From Desmodesmus armatus (taxonomy: Eukaryota; Chlorophyta; Chlorophyceae; Sphaeropleales; Scenedesmaceae): a DNA stretch of 64,000 bases. The stretch covers positions 1 to 64,000 of the forward strand of contig VIIQ02000084.1 in NCBI GenBank assembly GCA_007449985.2, read 5' to 3'. Below are positions 32,577 through 45,213 of the stretch, one piece after another. The notes below the pieces were generated by a model. That model was not told the DNA's origin, did no database searches, and saw nothing but the letters and a program-made list of their open reading frames with translations. Every line of letters starts with the position of its first letter. The stretch's first letter is position 1. The position numbers and the translations under genes are program-made.

Positions 32577-33999
32577 ACCTTATGTGTGCTGCTGCCGGCT
32601 AGCAGCGTCTGGTACATCTGGAACCAATGGCTGAAGATGTCAAGTGCAATGAGGGCGATGAACACAATGTGAAGGTCCGGGTAGGTCGTGCACAGCAGCG
32701 CAAGCAGTCCGGTAGTGGCAACCCTGCAGCAACCAAACAAACATCTTACTGCAAGTCTCCTGAGATGCATGTGTCTGTCTTTTGAAAGTTCCAGGCGGTC
32801 TGTGGTACCATGTACTGTACTGTGCAATGCCCAGCTGCTGTGTACCCTGCTGCTGGCCTGCTGCTGGCCTGCTGCTGCACAAGCAAGCCTTATCACCCCT
32901 GCCCGCCTCTGTACTGTGGTACTGTGTACTGTACTGTGGTACCATGTACTGTACTGTGGTACCATGTACTGTACTGTGCGACACCCTGCTGCTGTGTACC
33001 CTGCTGCTGGCCTGCTGCTGCACAAGCAAGCCTTATCTGCTGTACCTGCCGCTATTGCCGCTGCTGCCGCTGCTGCGCTGCCCACCTAAACCCTGTACTG
33101 TGCCATAACTTGCTGCTGGCCTGCTGTGACACCAGCACGTTTCGCCCCCCCCCCCCCCCCCCTGCCCACCTGTCTGGCAACACTCATCTCCAACACAGCA
33201 CCCATAATGAGACTAGCAGCTACTGGTGGAGCAGCACTGTTGCTGTTCACAGCGTCTGCACGATATGTATTCATCTGTGCTGGGGTACCCTGCTGCTGCA
33301 CCGGCAAACCCTGCCACCTGAGCCCACCTGTCTGTCACCATGTCCAGCACAGCGCCCATTGTCGAGGTTTGGTTGAAGGTCCTGGCCGCACGTCCATCCA
33401 GTTCGTCACACACAAACCTGCGGCAGCACCAAGATCATTCAATTGCGATCCATATACTCTGCTCTCCCTGGCCAGCATCTGCCAACTGCAGCAGAGGCAT
33501 GCATGGGCCCCTGTGCAGACATGCATGCAGGGTGAGAGCTGGGATGCCAACTCAAACGGCCAACTGAGTTGCAATACACAAGCCTGCCACTGCGCAGCTG
33601 GTCACCACCACATCACAAGCCTGCTGCTGTTATGGCAGGTCAGCTGCAGGTGTAAGTAGGTGGAAACAGTAGCAGCTGATTGATGTTGGGGGCTAGCAAC
33701 ATGGCGGATGGACACGGTGTGTGATCACCCCCGGCGGCACTCACGCAAGGAAGTAGGTCGTCACACATAGCAGAGGATACTGCCTTGCACAGGCAAGTGC
33801 AGCTAACGTGAGCCCTATCCGGGCATAGCCTGCATCAAGGCAAAACATGCAGGGCATAACGGCATTGGGAGCACTCTTGGCTGACACTGATTGCAGCATT
33901 GCACCTTGTGTCTTGCAGTCAGCTGCTGGCTGGCTTACCAATCAAGTTGGGTATGTAGAACAGCACATCTCTGTGCCGGGTAAACATTAGGTGGGTCAT
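31987..33999 (-). CDS. PIS1: Phosphatidylinositol synthase (CDP-diacylglycerol-inositol 3-phosphatidyltransferase)
   Basis: This ER membrane enzyme joins CDP-diacylglycerol and myo-inositol to make phosphatidylinositol. Five exons join in phase: 33999-33939, 33829-33745, 33417-33328, 32723-32579 and 32334-31987, giving about 242 residues, close to the family's usual 220-260. YIPNLIGYARI marks the first helix. The CDP-alcohol phosphotransferase signature is complete: DGRAARTF, then G70, D74 and D78 in MGAVLDMVTDR. LDIFSHWFQMYQTL and SKSWLVRLYYSNRIFMG are typical of eukaryotic PI synthases rather than other members of the superfamily. Later helices are hydrophobic. The start is the first ATG giving the usual short N-terminus (MTHLMFTRHRDVLFYIPN). 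An upstream in-frame extension to about 34275 exists but looks like 5' UTR. Confidence 0.9.
32806..33020. repeat. GTACTGT-rich tandem repeats in a PI synthase intron
   Basis: GGTACCATGTACTGTACTGT appears three times. A block starting CTGCTGTGTACCCTGCTGCT occurs twice, about 154 bp apart. The whole set sits in the 32724-33327 intron. Confidence 0.85.
33166..33212 (-). repeat. Decayed copy of the PI synthase exon 3 end
   Basis: The intron right after exon 3 holds a second version of the exon's last codons and donor. It reads IMGAVLEMSVARQVG against TMGAVLDMVTDR plus donor in the real exon, with the second and third signature Asp positions altered. Confidence 0.65.
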
Positions 34000-34582
34000 T
34001 GCGCCAGCAGCACCGTTCAGTGCCCCTGCTGTTTCTGTGTAATACCAGTGCTTCCTCCGGATCTGGAAGGCAATTTGGATATGTGAGTGTTCCCGAAGAC
34101 TCCTAAATGTGTGGAATGGAAGTTTAGGATGCAGGGAGCCCAGGCAGAGGAAGGGTGGGGCAGGATCTGCAGATGCAGACGGAGGGGTTGGGAGGTGCTG
34201 AGAGTGCAATAACCCAGCCACTATCATCGAACAACAACAGTATCCTTTGCGCGGAGAAAAGCATCTTTCCCGCATCAGTTATCCAAGCTGACTAATTCGG
34301 TTGGCTTGCACCACCTATTATCAGCTGATGTGCTGATGTCCGCCACAGTGCGACACGTTCCTTGCGCTTCTGTGTGCATTCGTTGTGCGTCATCAGCTGA
34401 GTTCATTCACTCAGTCCGACGTGGCAGGGGTCGCTCGAATCTGACGATCACGTGCAAACGTGGCGCAGGAAGTTTCGAACAAATCAAGCCGCAATTGTTG
34501 CTCTGGAGCAGCATCCATCACAGCCCGCACAGTGTATCAGCAGCCACACATCCATCAGCAACCAAGCTAGCTTAGCAAGCAG
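34000..34582. other. Divergent intergenic region
   Basis: This is the shared upstream region of the PI synthase gene (-) and the BTB gene (+), so it probably holds both promoters. I see no clear TATA box or other named site. Confidence 0.4.
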
Positions 34583-37500
34583 ATGATGAGGGCTGCTGAG
34601 CCTTCTGGGAGCTATAAAAAGTTCTTTGGGACCTCTTTCCTTTCAGGTGGGTGCTCCTTGGTTGTCTGCTGTGGCTGCTCCGTGACAGCTGTTCCGTTGC
34701 AGCACAGCTGTTCCATGACGGTACCTGTGCCCTGGCTGCTGGGCTGATTGATCACGTCTTGCTGATCGTCTCCGCAGACTTCACTCTCATAATATGCTGT
34801 GAGTCATCTGTGGGCGAGCAAGCCCCAGCACAGTATGGCAGCAGCACAGTCCAGCAGGCAACCGAACACGAGCCCGGCACCCCAAAGAAGTGCCTCAGCC
34901 CAAAGTCTGCAGCAGCTGCAGCAGCCACAGCAGGCGTAGTCCCGGTGGACGGCACCACAGACGCAGAAGCAGCAGCTGTTGACCCAGCAGAGGCCCCAGA
35001 CTTCAACACAACCGCTGGGGACTCTCCTTGTAGCGGCCAGAACCACCATGGCGACCACGCAGATATCCTGCCCCAAAGCCCCCACAGGGCTGCTGCAACT
35101 GCTGGTGTGGGGCCTCTGTCTGCAGTTGCCTTGCAAAGGTCTGCCTCACAGGGCCACACTCAGGTCACGGCTGGTGACAGTGCAGGTCCAGTTGCAGCAC
35201 CACAGGCTAGTAAGCTACGGGCCATTGCAACATCCTCAGCAGCTGCTGGCAACAGCAGTGCAAGCAGCAGCAAGGCACAGGGAGCCACACCAACCAGCAG
35301 CAGCAGTGCAGTGATTGTGATGCCCGTGCATGGTGAGTTGGGGCATGGTTTTAATCCCTCTTGCCGTTGCACGTTGCGAGGTAGAGTTGCTGCGGCTTTA
35401 CTTGTGGGCAAACGTGTGTGGCCCTGGGAGTATGGCAGCAACCGCACCCTGTGGCTAAAGCATGCGGCAGTGCAAACCTTGGGATCGCCAGCTGGGCTGG
35501 GTATGGCTTCGGCATATGGCATAGGAATCAAGGCAGTGCTTCATCGTACACCCCAGCTATCCACAGCAGCGGCGCAGCAGCATGAAGTTGTGCAGCCCAG
35601 GCACATGACACGCTGTCCTGCTGTACCATGCTGTGCTGTGCTATGCTCTGCAGGTGTGGTCCTTGCCGCTGCCAGCCCATACTTTGAGACCCTGCTGCGG
35701 GGCTGGGCATGCAGCAACCAACCCCTGCACATGGTGGTGGGAGAAGAGCAGCTGGCGGCCGCACAACAGGTACGACACAGGCTCCAGCACCACTAGATTT
35801 GCTGCGGTGCTGTTCTAGGGGGGTATCATTGCATGCTGTCTCGTTCAAATCTTCCAGGGGTCTCACCTTGCCACTTGTTGAATGTTGTGGATGTGCTTCA
35901 GACCAAAGCGGTCAGGTTGTGCTCTCCATGCGAGCCCCAGACATGCAGAGGCCAAGCAGTGTGCATGTGAAGACGACCAACAGGTGTGCAAGGTCGTTTC
36001 AGGGCATCAATGTAAGAGAACTCAGTGTGCCTCATGTCTCAAGCAATCGCCTGTCCTGCACTGTACTGTACTGTCCGCTCATCCTGGTCCTGCTGCTGCA
36101 GCTGATGTCTTTCATCTACACAGGCAGTCTGCAGCCCACCTTGCCGCAGCCAGACCTCCTGCAGCTGCTGCTGCTCGCCGACCGCTTTGACGTTGCGCGC
36201 GCAGTCGCGGCCGCCCGCCGCGCCCTAGCCACCCTCAGCCCCGAATGCTTCGAGTGGACGACACTCACGGGAGTGTGGGGCCTGCCGCAGCATTTGTTTG
36301 AGGGGGATGGGGACGAGGCGGCAGCGTTGCGTGGGGTGGCGTGGGAGCGGCTGCTGCAGCTGTTTGGGGACTTGGAGGAGGCTTGGGCGAGCGCTGATGG
36401 ACGGGCATGTGGCAGCAGCTGCCCTGGCGGGCTGTGAGGTGAGACTGGTCAATCTCAAAGTCAAAGCGCCGACACTTGACGAGGTTGACTGGGCGTTCTG
36501 CTGTGACAGGCTGCCTTGAAGTTCTTGACTGCTTTTCCACATGGCGTTCAAAACGCTTCCGGTTGGCAGCTGAGAGGTGGTCCAGTTGCTTTTTGAAGGG
36601 TGTCACCACCTTGGGCTGGTCTCAGCTGCACCTGTGCGACAGTCCAGAGGGAAACAAAAAGATGAACAGCCAAACATGTGTGAGTTTTCAGCATCGCTGC
36701 ACAGGTGCAACATGAATGCAAGGCTCTCAATGCTGGCGCCGTGCGTCACTGCTGGGGGAGGGGGTCCTCACATGGTGTTAGCTCTTGAATGACTGCTGGA
36801 TCAGTGCCTTATCCCTGTCTTCTGTCGCTGCCGCGCTGTTCCAACAATATGCTTGCAGTGCTCTGGTGGCGTCAGATGCTCTTGCAATTGCCAGCGAGAA
36901 CACCACATTTGCAGCAGTGTCTTCCTGGATCGCCAACCAGCAGCACCAGCAGGTGCTGCTGCAGCAGCAAACCCCAGGCCCCCTGCAACAGCAGCAGCCC
37001 AGGTGCGCAGGCTGCGCATCTACCTACGTGTTGTGGTTGTGGCAGCAAGTGCCGGCCCTGGTGCTGCCAGAGGGTGCTGCTTTTCATGGCTTGTTAGCAG
37101 CTTTGGGCAGATAAGAATGGGAGCATGCTCTAAAGGGACACGGCCCGACAGATGCAGACATGCATCTCGACAGAGCACACCCAGCATGTCGGTGTTTGAA
37201 CAGGGTTAGCAGTGTTGATCCTGACTGCCAGTCAGCGCCAGACTGCACCCTCACTCTTCGCCCGCCTCGGCTCCGTCTTCAGAACACCCCCTTGCCAATG
37301 CTGCGCTGCTGCTGCTGCTGCTGCTGCTGCCTGGCTCTTGCGCCTGTGGTCTGCATTGCGCCTTCGCGCCTGTGGTCTGCATTGCAGGCCAAGCCCCCAG
37401 GAACTCCAGCTGCTAGCAGCCTCCATCCGGCTTCCCGCCCTGGGCCCCTGCTACATGTCCTACGTCTGCTTACAGCAGGACTGGTTCGCAGCAGCAGTCG

Positions 37501-40500
37501 ACGTGGCAAACCTAGCTCGCGCGGCCGCTTTTGCAGCAGCCGGGCCAGAGGTCAGGAAGGATCTTTTGGACTACACAGCCGCCACAACAGCGGCAGCAAT
37601 GCAGGCGGCAGCAGTGGCTGCGCCCAGCCGCCAGGGCGGCCACAGCAGCGGCGGCAGCAGTGAAGCAGCAGCAATGGCGGCTGCGGCAGGGGGGCCTGAT
37701 TGCGTTGGCAGCACGTTGGATGCTTGGGGGCAGATCGGGGTTGGGGGAGGGTTTGGCAAGTGCAGCTCCTGTGGGGGCGCGCAGCAGCAGCAGCATTGTG
37801 GGGGCAGCTCTGGTATGGCTGCTGGGGGTGGCAGCCGTGGGATTGAGCACAGGATTCAGCTGATGTCTCTGGCTCAGGCCATGCAGCGGCCACGGGCGCT
37901 GTCCACCAAGTAAGTGATGTGCTGCTGCTGGTGTTTGCTGATGTGGCAGGAAGGGCGCAGGAGCTACAATTTTTGTGCACAGAGCTTGGCATGGCAATGC
38001 TGTGCACCGCACAAGGGAGCAAAGAGCTTGTCCGGGGTGGGTGCCTGTCTGCGGGGCAGGCAGCTGAGCAAGATATTGGGGAACCGACACTTTTTAAGAC
38101 TTTGACTTGTGAGTGTTGTGGCCCTCAAGCAAGGTCCTCAATTTACCATCTGCTTGTCAAAATCAGTCTGGCTTCAGTAGCAGCTGAGTCAACCACGCAT
38201 AGTGGTGAGCTGTAGGCTTGTCTGATGCAGCTACCCCTATGCAACCTCCTCCTCTCTGTCCTGTCAGGCGTGCAGGGCAGTTCAGTTGGCGAGTGGATCT
38301 GGCATCTATCCGTCAGCTGTACGATGACGTGGCGGCAGCGGGCAGCAGGGACAGCCGCATCCTGCGCTCGCCAGCACACAGCTTTGCGGGGTATGAGTGG
38401 GCACTACAGCTGGAGGTGACACAGACACGTGGCGCAACAGGGTAGGTGGGCGGTGACTTGTGTGTTGATTTCCCCAGGGGCCTGCACAGCACAGCACAGC
38501 TTCATGGACCACAGTTGGGGGTGTACCCTTGTATATTCCTGCAGCTGGAGGTGACACAGGCACATGGCGTGACTAGTGGAGGGAGGTTGGCGCACATGCA
38601 GGTGGGAGGGGCGCAAAGGGGGGGAGAGCCGCGGGAGCAATTGCATTGCGTGGACATACTGTGTACGCAGACATGCAGCTGGAGACACAGACATGTGGCA
38701 CCACAGGGTGAGCAGTCATTCACACGTGTCTGTCAACCAGACCTCAGCCACGTGGGTGATCGGGTCCCCCCTCCCCTACCTGCGTTGTGCCTGCCTGCCT
38801 GTCTGGTACCAGCCAAACTTGGCCAGACACTGATATGTGCTCAAACTTTGTACCTGCTGTATGCCTGCCTGCTTGGCGCGCCCGTTCAGGTTCGATGTCA
38901 GCAAGCCATGGAGCCTGGGGGTCTTCCTCACCTGCCAAGTCAGGCTGGAACAGCCGGACAATGCCAAGCAGCAGCAGCAGTCACCACTTACAGGCACAGC
39001 AGCAGCCCCAGCAGTTGCACAGTCATCTGCCTCCCTAACTGCAGCAGTGGGTGGTGATATCATTGCTGCCGGTGCCTCCCGGCGGCTGAGCAGCGGCAGC
39101 AATGGCAGCAGTGGCCTGGCGGCTATTGGCAGCAGTGACAGCAGCAGCAGGGTGGCTCAGCAGCAGCAGCAGCAGCTGGTGATGCAGCTGGTGGACTTCG
39201 GGTTTGTGTCTACGAGTGCAACCATTGCTGTTCGTGAGGCTGGAGGAAACAAGCGGATGGAGAAAAGCTGGGAGCATGCAGTGGTGAGTGATGGTGGGCG
39301 CAATTATGGCAGCGCAGGGGTTTCTGCCTCTGTCACTCTGGGTGCCAAGTGTACCACCCTGTCTTCGCCCTGTAGTCCACAATGGGGGCTTTTGTTTTTG
39401 CTTGGCACGCCTGCATAATAGCTTTGCAGTGGGTTCGGAAATGTTTTCCCACCCCCGCACGTACACACAAACTAGAGACATATGGCTATCAGGAACTGTG
39501 CTTAAGTCGTGGCGAAAGTGTTTGTATGACGAGTTATAGCAATTTACGGATGGCCCTCCCCACGCTCTGCGTTCGAGAGCCTTTTACAGCTTCTGGGGCT
39601 CTGGCAGGGCCAGCTGAGCCTCGGAAAATAATTTCTGTTGTTTTTTGGGCTTGCGGCTGTGCCTGCTGAAGGTCTGATTGTCTTTTTGATGCTGCTGTGC
39701 AGCTTTCTGCTGCTCTGCCTGACTTGCTTTGGCTTCTGTGTGCCACACGATTCCATAGTCTGTTTTCGACAGGGACTAAAGTTGAGGACATCGATGCATC
39801 TGTTTTTGTAAGGCAGCACCCCTCTGTGCTGCAGTAATTTTGAAAAAGTGTGTGTGTAGTGTGCAGTGCTGCCCAGTTTCTCCTGCTTAGAATGCCTGAT
39901 CAGGCACCGGCACTGGTCAAAGTGTGACATTCAAACATCTGTTACTTTAACGGTTTCAACGGCCTGCTCTGTGCCCAGTGCCAGCTGGCCTGCCAGGCAC
40001 TACAGGGTGTAGGAGCAGTAGGAAAGAAACAGCTTGCGAGGCTTTGGTCAGCGCAGGACACGCACGGTGAAAATAGCAGCCCCAGCTGTCTGGGAAAACA
40101 TTTCCGAACCCACTGATGGGACCGGTGACAGCCGGTTTGTGAATTTGTCATGACGTCGTCCTGAACCTGTTTTGCCGGCTCTGCGGTGCCTCCATCACAT
40201 AGGAAAGATCAATCATCATCGTTTGAGTGCGATCTGAGGCCTGGGCAGTGCTGCGCGACTATACTGCTCTGCTGTTTGTGCCAAGATCTGGGCTGCAGCA
40301 GAGGGCACTTCTGTATGTTGAACGCAAATGCAGTCTCGTTTGCACACATCTGATACTTATATCAAAGGCAATGTTTTGCAAGCCCCACAGCCCCAGCACA
40401 GCTGCATGCAGCAGGCGAGCATGACAGCTGGCAACAGTGCAAGCAAGATGGCAGCCAAGTGCTATTGCAGCACACACAGGAGTTGCTGGAGTCCGTCACC

Positions 40501-42887
40501 TGTCTGCAACGATATGGAGGAAGTACGGGGTCCCAGAAATGGGCTGATCAGGCGAAGCTGAGTTTCAGTGCAAGTGCAGTATCAGCGAGGCCCTTCCAGG
40601 CCAATTGTGTGCCAGCAGGTAAGCAATGGGCATTGAGGAAGCATGCAGGAACGGTATTCACATGCTAGAAGATACTTGCAAGTTGACTGGTTCGGGATTG
40701 CAGCCACACAGCAGCTGTCTTGAAGACTTGTGACTTGCAGCAGGTCCCTAGCCTCTACGTGCCGACACATGCAGCATGTGACACCAGCAGCAGCAGCTGC
40801 ATTGCAGACCCCAGCCCTAGCTAGCACACTATAGAGCCTTCTTGTCACAGAAGCAGCATGCACGGCACATTTCAGCAGCAACCAGTACCAATCAGGTGGC
40901 TGTGTTCTTCTGCCTGTCTGCAAGGTGGTTGATGCAAGCGCAGCAGCGCCTCACATTTGGGAGGTGTTGACAAGGCCATGTGCAGGCAACCAGTTGCAAT
41001 ATGGTGTTGCTTTGAACCACAAAGTAAGTCCAGCACAGCTGTCTCTAGCGCGCAGGACAGCATCAGTCGTTGGGCCACATGCATGTACAACCCCCCTTGC
41101 AAGTACAAGTGCTGTGCAACAGCAGAGCATTGCACGAGCTGTGCGGGCCAGCTGCAGCATGGGGTGGTGGCAATGTGCAGTACTAGATGCCTGCCAGACG
41201 CAGCAGATCTCTGCACGCATGCCAAACTGGCAGAGTAAGTGCAGGTGCCACCTCCTCTATGTTGCAAGTCCGCATGGACTGAGTCCTCAACCATGCAGCA
41301 GCCGTCGATGGCGGCATGCCTCACTGTTTGTGTGGCCCTAAGGCTGTCTACACACCCAGTCTTGAGCAGCCGTTCTAGCCTCCCTTGCTGACTGAGGTCC
41401 CGTATGCTGCTGCTACCTGCAGGTGACCTTCCCAAAGGGGGGTCAGAGGTCGCATTGACATCAAGCTGCGTGCAGCCTTCCGAATCAGGCGCCACCCATT
41501 GCAGCTTGTTGGTGTTGTGTGGCTCAGCATCTGCAGCTGTCGGGTTGTTCACGTGCATGCCCCTCCTTGTCGGAGGGGGTGCAGTGCTGTACAAAATCTG
41601 TTGGTGGCTTGGGCAGTGGGCAAGCAGTGTAGCTTGCAGAACGACCCTGATTTTGTTGTTCTAGCAAAATGCATTGAAGGTTGTCACTGTTGCATGTATA
41701 CTGCCTTTGGGGCCAGCAAAGCTTGCTGCTGTGTTGTACGCACATTGGTGTCACTGTACCCCATTCTGGGCAAGGGGCCATTGGAGCCAAAATGGGGCCG
41801 TTGGTGCCTACGCGCACAGGCCACAAGTCAGCCTCAATTGTGGTGTGTGGTCTTGCCCTAGTGAGTTGTGCATGGTGCCAGGGTGGCACGTCCATTTGGC
41901 CGGCGGATGGCAACTGCGCCCAGATCAGTGGGTTCGGAAATGTTTTCCCACCCCCGCACGTACACACAAACTAGAGACATATGGCTATCAGGAACTGTGC
42001 TTAAGTCGTGGCGAAAGTGTTTGTATGACGAGTTATAGCAATTTACGGATGGCCCTCCTCACGCTCTGCGTTCGAGAGCCTTTTACAGCTTCTGGGGCTC
42101 TGGCAGGGCCAGCTGAGCCTCGGAAAATAATTTCTGTTGTTTTTTGGGCTTGCGGCTGTGCCTGCTGAAGGTCTGATTGTCTTTTGATGCTGCTGTGCAG
42201 CTTTCTGCTGCTCTGCCTGACTTGCTTTGGCTTCTGTGTGCCACACGATTCCATAGTCTGTTTTCGACAGGGACTAAAGTTGAGGACATGGATGCATCTG
42301 TTTTTGTAAGGCAGCACCCCTCTGTGCTGCAGTAATTTTGAAAAAGTGTGTGTGTAGTGTGCAGTGCTGCCCAGTTTCTCCTGCTTAGAATGCCTGATCA
42401 GGCACCGGCACTGGTCAAAGTGTGACATTCAAACATCTGTTACTTTAACGGTTTCAACGGCCTGCTCTGTGCCCAGTGCCAGCTGGCCTGCCAGGCACTA
42501 CAGGGTGTAGGAGCAGTAGGAAAGAAACAGCTTGCGAGGCTTTGGTCAGCGCAGGACACGCACGGTGAAAATAGCAGCCCCAGCTGTCTGGGAAAACATT
42601 TCCGAACCCACTGTTTGCTTCTCTTGCATGCAGTCAGGCACATGGCTGCATCAGAGTATACCCTTAGGTGTGTGTCAGGTCAGCAGCTGCTATTCACTTT
42701 GTGTGGTGCTCTGCGATTTCATGTCAGCACGTGCACTGCATTGTTGCTGCAGGTGCGCTACCGTGCCAGCTGGGGCTGGCCCAATTTCCTTGACGCACAG
42801 GCAGTCGGCTGGGACGATGGGCTGTTTGGTCGCTGGCAGATCGACGGACAGCTCCACCTGAGTGCCCGTGTCAAGGTGCTGGGCTGA
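34583..42887 (+). CDS. BTB/POZ-BACK protein with MATH-like C-terminus
   Basis: This is a probable substrate adaptor for a cullin-3 type ubiquitin ligase. That role is known for BTB-MATH proteins and inferred here. Phased exons: 34583-34646, 34778-35332, 35654-35769 and one from 36102. Further exons include about 36857-37012, about 37388-37911, one starting near 38267, one from about 38891 to 39283, and the last, 42753-42887. The BTB fold starts SDFTLII and resumes after a ~170-residue Ala/Ser/Gln insert at VHGVVLAAASPYFETLLRGW, then LMSFIYTGSLQP and LLQLLLLADRFDVARAV. BACK-like helices follow (LVASDALAIASENTTFAAVS; ELQLLAASIRLPALGP). The MATH-like part has FSWRVDLASIRQLYDD, SPAHSFAGYEWALQLEV and the end WGWPNFLDAQAVGWDDG...VKVLG. 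The junctions near 36400-36860 and 37911-38267 do not phase simply, so a frameshift or missed exon is possible. Confidence 0.7.
38405..38715 (+). repeat. Exon 3' end of the BTB gene in three versions
   Basis: The end of the exon starting near 38267 reads LQLEVTQTRGATG before a GTAGGT donor. Similar sequence recurs at about 38542-38600 (LQLEVTQAHGVT) and 38681-38712 (MQLETQTCGTTG, GTGAGC donor). Confidence 0.75.
39427..40115 (+). mobile_element. Non-autonomous TIR element, copy 1 (689 bp)
   Basis: Perfect 25-bp terminal inverted repeats start CAGTGGGTTCGGAAATGTTT. There is no transposase frame. It lies in the last intron of the BTB gene. CAGTG ends resemble hAT elements, but no 8-bp target duplication flanks this copy. 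Confidence 0.85.
41926..42613 (+). mobile_element. Non-autonomous TIR element, copy 2 (688 bp)
   Basis: Same orientation and same 25-bp TIRs as copy 1. The two differ by one T in a T-run and only a few substitutions (for example CCC/CTC near 42060 and ATCGAT/ATGGAT near 42290). Again no target duplication is seen at its own ends. Confidence 0.85.
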
Positions 42888-45213
42888 GCATCGTCAGCAG
42901 CGACAGCAGCAGCAGCAGCAAGCATGTACGAACCCGCAAGGGGCTGTGGGTGGGCCAGGGCAGCTCAGTGGGTGGTGCTGACGATGTTTTTTGGGTGGCT
43001 CTTGGCGGCGGGGCAACAGGAGGACCAACACATACCACAGGGTAGAAGCTACCGGAGAGATGAGTGGGCTGCAGCTGTTGTGCACATCCAGCCGGGGCAC
43101 ACAGGTTGCTGCACACACTGAGGGACTGGGTTGCGTTCGAGACAGCTTTAGTCACCCATCCCTTTACTTTTTTTGCTGAAGTGGGTGCTGATATTGAGTG
43201 TCGTGTAGCTGTGCGCGCTGTTGGGAACCAACAGGGGTTTCAGTACCGTGAGGAGCGCAGTGTAAGGGGCTTGGCTGTCGTCTTGGAAAGGATTCGGCAG
43301 GTTTCAGGCCAAACCACAAACAAACCCTAGTGCCGGCCTGGTGCATGACACTAGGCTGTGCGGCACCCGTATATGTGTTGTGGTGTGCTGGCATGTCTTG
43401 GGAGTGATTGGTCAACCTTCTCAGTGAGTGATGCTCCCTGCAAGTGCATGTGGGTCTGCCAAGTAATGCCATTGACCACAGCTGCTTCGTGCAGTGTCTG
43501 AGTGGTGTCAGGTAGTGTGATGGCACAGCGGAAGCTGTGTCGACTGGTGTGCTTTCATGCCTAGCTGGTGTATCGGTGACATTGCGCGACATCTGGTCGC
43601 ACTTGTTTCCGATTGCGCTTTGTACATAGAGGTCTTCATGTGTTCAGGGATTGAGCATGCTGGACATGCATGCTCCGTGCTGCCAAGCACGCAGAGCGGA
43701 AGTTTGAGGCATTGCCTCTTGGCCACTTTTGTAGTCCATTTTATAGGCATTGGTGGTGTCGGCCTAGTTCTGTCAGGGTCAGCCTGGTTCTGTCTGGAGT
43801 TCTTGCGCCCATAGACGGGCGGTCACTGGCAGACAGTAGGGAACACGGACTGTACAGGGCACTTATTCGCTTCTCAAGTATATGCTGGTCATGACTGATT
43901 CGTGGTGCCTTGTTGTGACGCCTTCTTCAGGAGACCTGAAGCCAACAGGGCTTCAGATTTTTTTTCCCTCTGTCCGAGGACGGGGGGGGGGGGGGGGGGG
44001 GGCTGTTCAGTCTCACAAGGAGAAGTATCAATCAGTGTCCGTCCTGTACATGTAAACAATGGCACACACACCGACAACTGTGAATGGCTGGCATGTGCTC
44101 TTGAACTTCATGGCTACAGGTGCACAAGGACTCCTTGTTCAACTGGAACGGTTCGCGCTGGCATGTGGGTGGTGGCTGCGTTGCTGAGTCTACAAGTGTT
44201 GCTGCATCTTTTCCCTGGATTGATTCTGTTGTAATATGGACTGGTTGGTCAACTGTGTACACAAGGACAAGGTGCGTGTGTTGAATGGCGGCCATGGCAA
44301 GTGCCACAGTGTGCAGCACAAAGACATGTTGTTGGAAGATTTGGGAATGCAGTCATCAAAGATGGTGGGCTAGCCCACAGACAGTGCCACAAACAAACCA
44401 ATGGCATTAGTCTCAAAGGCAAGTGTAGCAGCGCGGTTTGTAGTGCCAGGAAACGTCACAGTGGTTTTGTTCTTTCCCTTCTTCAACATCACTTTGTTTG
44501 CGCATTTGCGCACGCCAGACACACGCAGACCATGCTCAGCACAGGCTGGCACAGCAGCAATGCATCAACCATACACACACCGCTCTCCCCCTCCCAGGAG
44601 AAGACGGAGCTCAGCAAGAAAACTGCAATGTGTGTGTCGGCAAGAGCAAAACTAATCAGCACCCGGGATCAGGGAATGCGCGACAGTCAGCCACATGTCT
44701 CAGTGACTTGCACACAACTGCAGAAGTCGGGAATCTACCACGGCTTGTCAGCCCCAAGACACGACTGCACTGCACTGCACCTCAACATCACAAGCGAACT
44801 GCCAACCACCACCCAGCCCCAGCACAACCAGAAACGGCACCTCCAAGGAGAACAAGGAACACGTCCAGAGCAGCAACCTTGGATATTCAAGTCAGCGACC
44901 AAAGGGACCAGCCTCAGTATGGACACGCACTTCAAGGTAGCAACAAATACTGCTACTGTTACTGTTACATGGTTCAGGCTGAGCCTGAACACCCCGTGGG
45001 GAGCCAACGAGGCTCATGGGGCATCAGCATCCTAGAACGCATCTGATTAGACATCGTAGTACTCATCTGAGAATGCACTGACGAACATATCGAAAGCAGT
45101 GGGGGCCAACCCATCCTCAGCAACACCCATGAGGGTATCAGCTTACTCAGCTGACAGCCCGTCAGCAAACAAAACCTCGAATGGAGGGTTGGACCAGATA
45201 CATACACGGCTGG
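42888..45213. other. No convincing gene
   Basis: The 3' UTR of the BTB gene is followed by unassigned DNA. A poly(G) tract lies at about 43981-44002 and a TGTAA at about 44049. A 244-codon + frame (44301-45035) has ordinary-looking composition but no motif I know. It lies just beyond the integrase fragment of the gypsy remnant and may be element DNA. Confidence 0.35.

Noticed and set aside
34612..34621. TATAAAAAG as a TATA box for the BTB gene
   Set aside because: It lies inside the first coding exon (34583-34646), where it encodes SYKKF, and that exon splices in phase to the BTB start.
39427..42613. LTR retrotransposon with 689-bp LTRs
   Set aside because: The repeats have 25-bp inverted ends, there is no primer-binding site next to the first copy, and no gag/pol lies between them.
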